DNA from: Bradyrhizobium sp. CIAT3101
GTDB taxonomy: Bacteria > Pseudomonadota > Alphaproteobacteria > Rhizobiales > Xanthobacteraceae
DNA length: 64,000 nt
NCBI RefSeq assembly: GCF_029714945.1
Contig: NZ_CP121634.1
Location: forward strand, 4,733,001 to 4,797,000
Direction: 5' to 3'
The notes under the pieces are model-generated. The model had not been told where the DNA came from. It saw only the letters and a list, made by a program, of their open reading frames with translations, and did not search any database. The translations under genes were made by a program, and so were the position numbers. Positions 41,986 through 50,046 of the stretch are shown here, piece by piece. Positions within the stretch are counted from its first letter, which is position 1; each line of letters begins with the position of its first letter.

Positions 41986-43002
41986 TCAGCGGATCGGCGG
42001 CGCGTACTGAAGACCACCCTTGTTCCAGAGATTGTTCAGACCGCGGTTGATGGCGAGCGGCGAGCCGGCGCCGACGTTGCGATCGAACACTTCGCCGTAA
42101 TTGCCGACGGCCTTGACGATGCGGATCACCCAGTCCTTGGTCAGGCCGAGCTGTTCGCCGAAATTGCCGTCGGTGCCGAGCACGCGCTTCAGCTCCGGAT
42201 TTTCCATTTTGGCTTTCTCGTCGACGTTCTTCGAGGTCACGCCGAGCTCTTCGGCGGTGATCATGGCGAACAGCGTCCATTTCACGATGTCGAACCACTG
42301 GTCATCGCCATGGCGCACCATCGGTCCGAGCGGCTCCTTCGAGATGATCTCCGGCAGAACCATATGGTCGTTGGGATTGGCGAGCTTCAGACGGTTGGCG
42401 TAGAGGCCCGACTGGTCGGTGGTGAAGACGTCGCAGCGGCCGGCCTCGTAGGCCTTGACGGTTTCGTCGTTGGTGCCGAACGCGATCACCTCGTACTTCA
42501 TGTTGTTGGCCTTGAAGTAGTCGGCGAGGTTCTGCTCGGTGGTGGTGCCGGTCTGCACGCAGACCGAGGCACTGTTCAGTTCCAGTGCGGAATTCACCTT
42601 GAGCGACTTCTTCACCATGAAGCCCTGCCCGTCATAATAGGTCACGCCGGTGAAGTTGGCGCCGAGCGAGGTGTCGCGCGAGATGGTCCAGGTGGTGTTG
42701 CGCGAGAGCACGTCGATCTCGCCGGACTGCAGCGCGGTAAAGCGGTCCTTGGCCGAGGTCGGCACGTATTTGACTTTGGTCGGATCGTTGAAGATCGCAG
42801 CCGCAATGGCGCGGCAGACATCGACGTCGAGGCCGGTCCAGTTGCCCTTGTCGTCGGGCGAGGAGAAGCCGGGCAGGCCCTGGCTGACGCCGCAGGACAG
42901 TGTGCCCCGATCCTTGACGGTCTTGAGCGTTTGCGCGTCGGCGGCCTGGGCAGAGAGGCCGGCGGCGAGAGCAAGAGAGAGAGCCAGGGTTACGCGTTTC
43001 AT
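41986..43002 (-). CDS. aapJ: general L-amino acid-binding periplasmic protein AapJ
   Basis: A 338-residue solute-binding protein of the PBPb family. Signal peptide MKRVTLALSLALAAGLSAQA, cleaved near ADA, then TLKTVKDRGTLSCGVSQGLP, DVDVCRAIAAAIF (the conserved DVDVxRA ligand-lobe motif) and RNTTWTISRDTSLG. It delivers amino acids to AapQM. It is the first gene of the operon, so the promoter must lie in the 387-nt divergent region to metC. The upstream open frame has no better start. Confidence 0.96.
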   Translation of the reverse strand: MKRVTLALSLALAAGLSAQAADAQTLKTVKDRGTLSCGVSQGLPGFSSPDDKGNWTGLDVDVCRAIAAAIFNDPTKVKYVPTSAKDRFTALQSGEIDVLSRNTTWTISRDTSLGANFTGVTYYDGQGFMVKKSLKVNSALELNSASVCVQTGTTTEQNLADYFKANNMKYEVIAFGTNDETVKAYEAGRCDVFTTDQSGLYANRLKLANPNDHMVLPEIISKEPLGPMVRHGDDQWFDIVKWTLFAMITAEELGVTSKNVDEKAKMENPELKRVLGTDGNFGEQLGLTKDWVIRIVKAVGNYGEVFDRNVGAGSPLAINRGLNNLWNKGGLQYAPPIR

Positions 43003-43389
43003 GGGCTTCAAGCCTTTCAAAGTCATCTCAACGTCAGGAACGGTGTCTCTGCCAAGACTTTCCCTGCACAAAGGGCAGCCTTGCAAGAGTCATGCTGGAA
43101 TACCTTGCCGAACACTCGCCGATGCTGGGAGGCCATACCTTAAATCCTCGCCGCGGGCGCCCGCCGTTGTGGCTGTGGCGCAAGGTCCGGTCAGACGATG
43201 GATCGAAGGTCGCGGCAGGCCCCTCAACATGCGGCGACTGAATAGCACCTGCGCATCACAGAACGACTGGCGAGCCGGGTCAAGGGGTTGACGGGACTCT
43301 TCTGTGTTCTGTTATTAACGTCAGCGGCCTCCAGGCCGCCCCGACCGCGCGATCCGCGCCGGCGGAAACGCTTTTTTGAAAGCAGTCGC
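43003..43389. other. 387-nt divergent aapJ-metC intergenic region
   Basis: It holds promoters for both directions. On the plus strand TTGACG (43288-43293), an 18-nt spacer and TTATTA (43312-43317) form a plausible sigma-70 promoter for metC. A perfect hairpin, CGGCCT/AGGCCG around CC, follows at about 43327-43340 in the metC leader. I looked for a SAM-II-type riboswitch and did not see one. A 49-codon frame near 43092 looks spurious. Confidence 0.5.
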
Positions 43390-44574
43390 ATGGATTCCTC
43401 GCACCCCGCACAGCAGCACGCCGAAACCCGGCTGGTCACCTCCGGCCGCGACACCAAGGCGCAGAAGGGGTTCGTCAATCCACCTGTGTTCCACGGCTCG
43501 ACCGTGCTCTATCCGACCGCCGAGGACCTGCACGCCCATCGCGGCGAGTTTACTTATGGCCGGCACGGCAGCCCGACCACCCGGGCGTTCCAGGACACGC
43601 TGATGGCGCTGGAGGGGCCGCAATGCGCCGGCGTCGGCATCGTCCCGTCAGGCCTGTCGGCGATCTCGACCACCCTGCTCGCGGTCTTGAAGACCGGCGA
43701 CCACATCCTGGTCTGTGACAATGTCTATCGTCCCACGCGCAATTTCTGCAACGGCATGCTGGCCCGCCTCGGCATCGAGACCACCTATTTCGATTCGCTG
43801 ATCGGCGCCGGCATCGAGAAGCTGTTCAAGCCCAACACCCGCGCTGTGCTGGTCGAGGCGCCCGGCTCGCAATCGTTCGAGATGCCGGATATCCGCGCCA
43901 TCGCTCACGTCGCCCATGCGCGCGATGCGCTCGTCATCGACGACAACACCTGGGCCACGCCGCTCTATCACCGCTCGCTCGAGCAGGGCGTCGACATCAG
44001 CATGCAGGCCGCCACGAAATATATCGGCGGCCATTCCGACATCATGTTCGGCACGATCTCGGCCAACGCCAGGACCTGGCCGCAGATTACCGAAGGCATC
44101 CGCCTGCTCGGCGTCTGCGCCGGTCCCGACGACGTCTTCCTTGCGCTGCGCGGCCTGCGCACGCTGTCGGTGCGGCTCGCGCAGCATCATCGCTCGGGCC
44201 TCGACATGGCGCGCTGGCTCGCTGGCCGCCCTGAGGTCGCTCGCGTCCTGCATCCGGGGCTCGAGACCGATCCGGGCCATGCCATCTGGAAGCGCGACTT
44301 CACCGGCGCCTCCGGCCTGTTCAGCATCGTGCTGAAGCCGGCGCCGCAGACGGCCGTCGACACCATGCTCAACACACTCAAACTGTTCGGCATGGGCTTT
44401 TCCTGGGGCGGCTTCGAGAGCCTCGCGATTCCCTTCGACTGCAACGACTATCGTACGGCGACGAAATGGGCGCCCGGTGGCCCGACACTGCGCCTGCATA
44501 TCGGGCTGGAGAGCACCGACGATCTCAAGGCCGATCTCGATCGCGGCTTCGCTGCCCTCAAAGCGGCAATGTGA
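43390..44574 (+). CDS. metC: cystathionine beta-lyase
   Basis: A 394-residue PLP enzyme of the Cys/Met metabolism family, which cleaves cystathionine to homocysteine. Features seen are YGRHGSPTTRAFQDTLMALE, the cofactor region GIVPSGLSAISTTLL, VIDDNTWATPLYHR, and the PLP lysine Lys210 in QAATKYIGGHSDIMFG; the C-terminal SWGGFESLAIPF is typical of beta-lyases. ATG 43390 is chosen; the earlier frame codes a low-quality Arg/Pro-rich stretch. It is monocistronic, divergent from aapJ. Confidence 0.93.
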   Translation: MDSSHPAQQHAETRLVTSGRDTKAQKGFVNPPVFHGSTVLYPTAEDLHAHRGEFTYGRHGSPTTRAFQDTLMALEGPQCAGVGIVPSGLSAISTTLLAVLKTGDHILVCDNVYRPTRNFCNGMLARLGIETTYFDSLIGAGIEKLFKPNTRAVLVEAPGSQSFEMPDIRAIAHVAHARDALVIDDNTWATPLYHRSLEQGVDISMQAATKYIGGHSDIMFGTISANARTWPQITEGIRLLGVCAGPDDVFLALRGLRTLSVRLAQHHRSGLDMARWLAGRPEVARVLHPGLETDPGHAIWKRDFTGASGLFSIVLKPAPQTAVDTMLNTLKLFGMGFSWGGFESLAIPFDCNDYRTATKWAPGGPTLRLHIGLESTDDLKADLDRGFAALKAAM

Positions 44575-44734
44575 GCCTGCTCACGAGGCATCTCGCCTGC
44601 GGACGCGCCAGAGCGCGCCGCGGCGGGAACGAGCAAGGACCGCAGGCGTTAACGCCGACGCGCCAACAAAGGGTTTGATCCGCTGGCGTTTGGCGCTAGC
44701 CTGAATCCCTTCGACTCTCATCCGGACACGGAGC

Positions 44735-46429
44735 ATGGGAACGTTGGTTCTGCTCGATCTGATGGGCGGCGTGGCGTTGCTGCTGTGGGGCCTGCACATG
44801 GTCCAGAGCGGCATCCTGCGCGCCTTTGGCCCCGATCTGCGACGCCTGCTCGGCAAGGCGCTCGGCAATCGCTTCAGCGCGTTTGCAGCCGGGCTGGGAC
44901 TCACCGCACTGCTTCAGAGCAGCACGGCGACCGCGCTCCTCACCAGCTCCTTTGCCGCGGAGGGCCTGCTCAGCCTCGTCGCCGCGCTCGCCATCATGCT
45001 GGGGGCCAATGTCGGCACGACGCTGATCGTGCAGGCATTGTCGTTCAACATTGCAGCGGTCGCGCCCGTGCTGTTCGTGCTCGGCCTCGTCGCCTTCCGC
45101 TCCGGCCCGCGCTCGCGGATCAAGGACATCGGCCGAATCGCAATCGGCCTCGGATTGATGCTGCTGTCGCTGCACATCCTGCTCGACACGCTGGCGCCGG
45201 CGGAGAACGCACCCGGTGTGCGCGTCGTGATGTCGGCGATCACAGGCGACCCCGTTCTGTGCATCATCGTCGCCGGGCTTCTGACCTGGGCCGTGCATTC
45301 GAGCGTCGCCAGCGTGCTGCTGATCATGTCGCTGGCCTACTCGCAATTCATCACGCCCGATGCGGCGCTGGCGCTGGTGCTCGGGGCCAATCTCGGCAGC
45401 GCCGTCAACCCCGTGTTCGAAGGCGCAAAGCGCGACGATCCCGCGAGCTATCGCCTGCCGGTCGGCAATCTCGTCAACCGCGTCATCGGCATTGCGCTGG
45501 TGCTGCCGTTCCTGGGCACGATCGCGGGTCACATGCATGCCTGGCAGCCCGATCTCGCCAAGATGATCGCCGCGTTCCACATCGCCTTCAACGTCGGCAC
45601 GGCCGTCATCTTCATCGGCCTGCTCGACCCAATGTCGCGCCTGCTGACCCGGCTCCTGCCCGATCGCGTGCAGGAAACCGATCCCGCGCGGCCGCGCTAT
45701 CTCGACGAGACCGCACTCGAGAGCCCCTCGCTCGCGCTTGCGGACGCCGCCCGCGAGACGTTGCGCATGGGCGATCTGGTCGAAACCATGCTGCGCAAGG
45801 TCATGGCCGCGATGATGACCGGCGACCGCTCGCTGGTCGACCAGGTCTCGAAGACGGACAATGTCGTCGACAGTCTCGACGAGGCCATCAAGCTCTACGT
45901 CACCAAGCTGACCCGCGGCAGCCTCGATGAAAGCGAAGGCCGGCGTGCGATGGAGATCATCTCCTTCGCCATCAACCTCGAGCATATCGGCGACATCATC
46001 GACAAGAATTTGAGCGAGCTCGCCACCAAGAAGATCAAGCGGCGCTTCCAGTTCTCGGCTGAAGGCGCCGAGGAACTCGCCGCGTTCCACAAGCGTACGA
46101 TGGATTCGCTGCGGATCGCCTTCGGCGTGTTCATGTCGGGCGACGCCAATGAGGCCCGCAAGCTGTTGGTGGAAAAGACCGCGCTGAAGAACACCGAGCT
46201 CGCGGCCGTGGAGCGCCATCTCGATCGCCTGCGCGAGGGCCGCCCCGAGACCATCGAGACCACGTCGCTGCACCTGGACGTGCTGCGCGATCTGCGCCGC
46301 ATCCATTCGCATATCTGCTCGGTCGCCTATCCCGTGTTGGATGCTGCGGGCCAGCCCTATCGCCGGACCGAGGCGGAGACGGCCGCCCTGCCCGCCTCAG
46401 GCGCCACGGCGCTGCCGCGCCAGGGCTAA
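44735..46429 (+). CDS. Na+/phosphate cotransporter family protein with PhoU-like tail
   Basis: A 564-residue protein. The N-terminal about 320 residues form the two inverted NptA repeats with the QSSTATALLTSSFA and HSSVASVLLIMSLA signatures and two GANLG/GANVGTT motifs. The C-terminal about 230 residues (MGDLVETMLRKVMAAMMTGD onward) are a PhoU-like helical domain. The family imports phosphate with sodium or exports it to balance the pool. A 12-bp perfect palindrome, GGCGTTAACGCC, lies 79 nt upstream (44645-44656), but no Pho box is seen. It overlaps the convergent EamA gene by 4 nt. Confidence 0.92.
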   Translation: MGTLVLLDLMGGVALLLWGLHMVQSGILRAFGPDLRRLLGKALGNRFSAFAAGLGLTALLQSSTATALLTSSFAAEGLLSLVAALAIMLGANVGTTLIVQALSFNIAAVAPVLFVLGLVAFRSGPRSRIKDIGRIAIGLGLMLLSLHILLDTLAPAENAPGVRVVMSAITGDPVLCIIVAGLLTWAVHSSVASVLLIMSLAYSQFITPDAALALVLGANLGSAVNPVFEGAKRDDPASYRLPVGNLVNRVIGIALVLPFLGTIAGHMHAWQPDLAKMIAAFHIAFNVGTAVIFIGLLDPMSRLLTRLLPDRVQETDPARPRYLDETALESPSLALADAARETLRMGDLVETMLRKVMAAMMTGDRSLVDQVSKTDNVVDSLDEAIKLYVTKLTRGSLDESEGRRAMEIISFAINLEHIGDIIDKNLSELATKKIKRRFQFSAEGAEELAAFHKRTMDSLRIAFGVFMSGDANEARKLLVEKTALKNTELAAVERHLDRLREGRPETIETTSLHLDVLRDLRRIHSHICSVAYPVLDAAGQPYRRTEAETAALPASGATALPRQG

Positions 46430-47283
46430 GACGCGGCGCGCGGTTTGACTTGCGTGATGGCGACGCCGGAGATCGCGAGCAGCCCGCCGATGATCAGCTT
46501 TGGCGTCATGCGCTCGCCCAGGAACAACACGCTCGACATCAGCGCAAACACCGGAAGCAGCAGGCCGAAGGGCGCGACGCGCCCCATCGAGCAACGCCCG
46601 ATCAGCCAGAACCAGAGGCCGAAGCCGACAATGCCGCCGATGAAGATCGTGTAGGCGAGCGCCAGCCAGCCGCGTCCGTCGGCGGTGGCGAGGCTCGCCA
46701 TTTGCCCATATTCGAGCAGCAGCGACATCACCAAGACCTGCGGCACCGTCAGCAGCGACGACCAGCCCATCAGCATCAGGGGATCGAACGGGCCGTAGCG
46801 TTTGGTCAGGACGTTGGACACCGCGAACGCAAAAGCGGCACCAACGACGAGCAGCAGCGGCAGAGCGTTTCCCGAAAACCCAGGCCCGGCTGCCAACACA
46901 ACCACGCCGACGAACGCCAGCACCACGCCGGCGGAGGCGATGAGCGACGGCCTTTCCGCGAGCAGCGGCCAGGCCAACAGGACGGTGAACGGCGGGGCGA
47001 GTTGATAGGCGACGGCCGACAAGCTTCCCGAACCGAGCCCAAGGCCAACATAGAACAGCCCGAAGTTCAGCCCGCCAAGGAAAACCGAAATGGCGGCGAC
47101 AGGACCGAACTGTTGGCGCGTCGGCCTCTTGACGAACGGAACAAGCAGCAGCGCGATGGCCAGGAAGCGCAGTGCGAGGAAGAAGAGCGGCGGAAACTCC
47201 CTGACGCCGACCTTGATGGCTACAAACTGGTAGCCCCAGAGCAACGGGACGGCGACCGCGCAGATGATCTGAATGGCGGACAT
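46426..47283 (-). CDS. EamA-family (DMT) transporter
   Basis: A 285-residue protein with ten predicted membrane helices in two EamA repeats. The first starts at LLWGYQFVAIKVGVREFPPL and the second at AFAFAVSNVLTKRYGPFDPL, ending with the GERMTPKLIIGGLLAISGV motif typical of RhtA/YdcZ-like exporters. These export amino acids or other metabolites. A 14-bp palindrome 17-30 nt upstream and the TetR gene just beyond indicate repression by that regulator. ATG 47283 is used; the longer frame is a shadow. Confidence 0.9.
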   Translation of the reverse strand: MSAIQIICAVAVPLLWGYQFVAIKVGVREFPPLFFLALRFLAIALLLVPFVKRPTRQQFGPVAAISVFLGGLNFGLFYVGLGLGSGSLSAVAYQLAPPFTVLLAWPLLAERPSLIASAGVVLAFVGVVVLAAGPGFSGNALPLLLVVGAAFAFAVSNVLTKRYGPFDPLMLMGWSSLLTVPQVLVMSLLLEYGQMASLATADGRGWLALAYTIFIGGIVGFGLWFWLIGRCSMGRVAPFGLLLPVFALMSSVLFLGERMTPKLIIGGLLAISGVAITQVKPRAAS

Positions 47284-47299
47284 GGCATCGTTGTTTTCA

Positions 47300-47313
47300 A
47301 GACCGTTCGGTCT
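47300..47313. promoter_or_regulatory. probable TetR operator upstream of the EamA gene
   Basis: AGACCG and CGGTCT form a perfect 14-bp palindrome around TT, typical of TetR-family operators. It sits 17 nt before the EamA start, between that gene and the TetR gene (both minus strand). The cognate relation is inferred from adjacency. Confidence 0.65.
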
Positions 47314-47353
47314 AGATATCGGCGTGCGAACAGCGGAAGCGTCCATGGTTGAT

Positions 47354-47968
47354 CTACCTGATGAAACGGTCGAGAAAAGCGTCAACGGTGGCTTGCGAAA
47401 TGATCCGTGTCGGTGCCGTCTTACCGACCACCCGCAGGCCCTCGACGAAACAGACGAGAATTCGGGCGGCACTCGACGGCTCGACTCCATCGGCCAGTTG
47501 GCCCGCTGCCTTCGCACGGGAAAGTGCACCAGCCACCCGAGCCTCCATGGCCTTGAAAAAGCTCCCGATGCGACGATCAACGTCGACATCACGGCCAGCC
47601 AGTTCCATGGCTGTGGCTACCAGCAAGCATCCGCGCCGACCATTGGCACCGCTGTTGCGGTCAACGTAGCCGGCAAGGTAGGCCCTCAAGCCGTCGACAG
47701 GGTCTCCGCAAGGATCGAACTCGATATCCATCCGTGTCATTGCATCGGCAATGTAGCGATCAAGCGCACGCAGGAAGAGCGAGTGCTTGTCACCGAAAGC
47801 GGCGTAAAGACTGCCACGCGAGAGCTTCGTCGCACGAAGAAGGTCCGGCAGCGCCGTGGCGTGATAGCCGCGCGACCAGAACACACCCATCGCGCGTTCG
47901 ACAGCGGCTTCCGTGTCGAAACTCCGGGGACGGCCACGGGGCAGTTGGACTGGGGTTGGGCGGCGCAT
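47354..47968 (-). CDS. TetR/AcrR-family transcriptional regulator
   Basis: A 204-residue regulator. The N-terminal helix-turn-helix is clear: RPRSFDTEAAVERAMGVFWS, GYHATALPDLLRATKLSRGS, then LYAAFGDKHSLFLRALDRY. The C-terminal ligand domain has RRGCLLVATAMEL. The GRPRSFD opening and GCLL motif place it near AcuR/NemR-like regulators that answer reactive electrophiles. It lies 70 nt upstream of the EamA transporter and probably represses it and itself. ATG 47968 is used. Confidence 0.92.
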   Translation of the reverse strand: MRRPTPVQLPRGRPRSFDTEAAVERAMGVFWSRGYHATALPDLLRATKLSRGSLYAAFGDKHSLFLRALDRYIADAMTRMDIEFDPCGDPVDGLRAYLAGYVDRNSGANGRRGCLLVATAMELAGRDVDVDRRIGSFFKAMEARVAGALSRAKAAGQLADGVEPSSAARILVCFVEGLRVVGKTAPTRIISQATVDAFLDRFIR

Positions 47969-48063
47969 GGCCGGAATATGAACCGATCGGTCTTGAAATC
48001 GCAAGAGCCGATTGGGATCACATCTCACACGATTTCGGGAGAAGTCCGGAACCTGGTGCTGGA

Positions 48064-48402
48064 TCAGCGCTCCAGCGTCCTCGACGTGCGGCCGCGGTTC
48101 TTGATGATCAACATGATGTTGCGGATGTAGATGATCGTCGCCAGCGCCTGCCCGAGGATGATGACGGGCTCGCGCTTCACGACGCCGTAGACCAGCGTCA
48201 TCAACCCGCCGCCCATCGAGCAGAACCAGAACGCCATCGGCACCACGCTGTTGCCGGCGCGCTCGCTCGCGATCCATTGCACCAGGAAGCGGGCGGTGAA
48301 GAACAATTGCGCGACCAGGCCGAAGGCGAGCCAGAAATCGAACTTGGCGACGAAGACGTCGTAGAGATAGTTGCTCAGCGCCTGGCCATATTGGATGATC
48401 AT
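48064..48402 (-). CDS. lipid-A-disaccharide synthase N-terminal domain (LAB-N) protein
   Basis: A 112-residue protein with three membrane helices and the LAB-N signature LVAQLFFTARFLVQWIASER, then VPMAFWFCSMGGGLMTLVYG and YIRNIMLIIKNR. The domain occurs fused to LpxB in some bacteria and alone in others, usually beside a GT2 dolichol-phosphate-sugar synthase, as here. It may recruit or flip a lipid-linked sugar. It overlaps the GT2 stop by 4 nt (ATGA) and is the last gene of the unit. Confidence 0.87.
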   Translation of the reverse strand: MIIQYGQALSNYLYDVFVAKFDFWLAFGLVAQLFFTARFLVQWIASERAGNSVVPMAFWFCSMGGGLMTLVYGVVKREPVIILGQALATIIYIRNIMLIIKNRGRTSRTLER

Positions 48403-49133
48403 GCGTTCACCTCAGTCACCTCTGGCGTCGGCTTCTTGCGGCGGATCAGCCACCACACGCCGGCGAGATCCATGATCCCGATCCACAGCCGGTCGAAGAA
48501 GCCGTAATTGGACACGCCGGAATGGCGCGGCCGGTCGATCACGTCGACATAGGCGATGTCAAAACCTTCGCGGCGAACCAATGCCGGCAGGAAACGATGC
48601 AGCCCGTCGAAATAGGGCATGGTCAGGAAGACGTCGCGCCGGAATGCTTTCAACCCGCAACCGGTGTCGCGCGTGCCGTCCTTCAGGATGCCATTGCGGA
48701 TGCCGTTTGCTACGCGCGATTGGAATTTCTTGAAACCGGTGTCCTTGCGGCCAACGCGTTGTCCCGCGGCAAGCCCGACATTCGCGCTCCTCTCGACCGC
48801 CGCGATCAGGTCCGGCAGGAAGGCTGGATTGTTCTGGCCGTCGCCATCGAGCGTCGCCACGATCGTGCCACGGGCCGCGCGCACGCCGCTGCGCACCGCC
48901 GCCGACTGGCCGCCCGACCTGGCATGACGCAACTGCCGCAGATTGTCCCGCTGAGTCATGATCGACGCGAGCCGCTCGCCGGTCGCATCGGTCGAGCCGT
49001 CGTTGACATAAATGATTTCATAGGCCCAGCGGCCATCGAGCGCGGCCGTGATCTCCTCGATCAGGGGCGCAATGTTGTCGACTTCGTTGCGCACGGGGAC
49101 GACGATGGAAACCGAAGGCTGGGACGACGACAA
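48399..49133 (-). CDS. GT2 polyprenyl-phosphate sugar synthase
   Basis: A 244-residue family 2 glycosyltransferase: VSIVVPVRNEVDNIAPLIEE, IIYVNDGSTDATGE (nucleotide-binding DxSxD region), ATLDGDGQNNPAFLPDLI (the DGDGQ catalytic pocket) and DTGCGLKAFRRDVF. These are features of dolichyl-phosphate mannose synthase/ArnC-like enzymes that load a sugar on undecaprenyl phosphate. It has no C-terminal membrane span, which the adjacent LAB-N protein may supply. It would provide the donor for the ArnT-like enzyme in the same operon. Confidence 0.92.
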   Translation of the reverse strand: MSSSQPSVSIVVPVRNEVDNIAPLIEEITAALDGRWAYEIIYVNDGSTDATGERLASIMTQRDNLRQLRHARSGGQSAAVRSGVRAARGTIVATLDGDGQNNPAFLPDLIAAVERSANVGLAAGQRVGRKDTGFKKFQSRVANGIRNGILKDGTRDTGCGLKAFRRDVFLTMPYFDGLHRFLPALVRREGFDIAYVDVIDRPRHSGVSNYGFFDRLWIGIMDLAGVWWLIRRKKPTPEVTEVNA

Positions 49134-49199
49134 ATCGAAGCTCGTGGTTGGAATTGGCCTGCGACCTGGGGAACCGGCAGCCCCGGGAAGCAGCCGCTT

Positions 49200-50045
49200 T
49201 TATGGGGCAGATGCCCCGCGGGCAACCCTTTTGAGGCGCCCGGGAAGCGGTCCCGGAAGCGGCACGATGGTGCCGTCGGCGCGGATGGCAAAAGCGAGCC
49301 GGCGCGCCGCAAACCAGTAGCGGACGGCCATGGTGCTGACCATGCCGACCAGCGCACCGGCCGTGACGTCACTCGGGTGATGCGCCAGCAGCACCAGGCG
49401 CGTCAGTATGATCACGATTGCGTAAGTGAACATGAACACGCGCAGGCGCGGCCAGAGCGCCGAAACCGCAAAGGCCAGTGCGAACGCCGTCGCCGCATGC
49501 CCCGACGGCAGGCTGGCATAAGCCCCCGTCCCCTCGAACGGGATGAAGTTGAACGGATCGGCCTTGCCGCCGACGAACGGACGGCCGCGGCCAATGAGAT
49601 ATTTCAGGCCATCGGTGACGAACGTGGACAGGGCAACGGACAGAAACAGATATTGCAGCCGGGTGCCGAAGCCGAGCATTAGCGCGCGGCGTGTGCCGTG
49701 CATCGCGGCGGCAACGAGCGCCAATACGATGAGCGCGACCCCCAGCACGGAGAGCACATTCTCGTCCTTGCCGAAATCGGTGAGGATGCGGATCGGCCAG
49801 AGCGCCGGCGTACCGCGTGCCGGCATCAGCTGGATCTCGGTCCGATCGAACGCGACCATCAGCACGACGATCAAGGCGGCCCCCGCCGCACTGAGCCACA
49901 GCGAATGCCGCGCCAGTTTTCGTGCAGCCGCGGCGCGGCGCGAATGCGACGGCGTGCGCACGAGCTGCGCCAGCGCGTGTCCCGCCACCCCGAACAGCTG
50001 CACAGGGTAGCTTGCGCGCGGCGCGACGGTGGTCGTTACAGGCAT
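49200..50045 (-). CDS. PAP2-family phosphatase
   Basis: A 281-residue membrane phosphatase with the three PAP2 motifs: KYLIGRGRPF, PSGHAATAFALAFA and TRLVLLAHHPSDVTAG (Thr replaces the usual Ser of motif 3). About six helices. Likely substrates are undecaprenyl pyrophosphate or a lipid phosphate such as a lipid A phosphate. It starts 1 nt after the ArnT-like gene ends and is followed by the GT2 gene after 66 nt. Confidence 0.9.
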   Translation of the reverse strand: MPVTTTVAPRASYPVQLFGVAGHALAQLVRTPSHSRRAAAARKLARHSLWLSAAGAALIVVLMVAFDRTEIQLMPARGTPALWPIRILTDFGKDENVLSVLGVALIVLALVAAAMHGTRRALMLGFGTRLQYLFLSVALSTFVTDGLKYLIGRGRPFVGGKADPFNFIPFEGTGAYASLPSGHAATAFALAFAVSALWPRLRVFMFTYAIVIILTRLVLLAHHPSDVTAGALVGMVSTMAVRYWFAARRLAFAIRADGTIVPLPGPLPGRLKRVARGASAP

Positions 50046-50046
50046 C

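Noticed and set aside
43003..43389. Possible SAM-II riboswitch before metC
   Set aside because: I could not find the conserved SAM-II core; only a promoter-like pair and a simple hairpin are visible.
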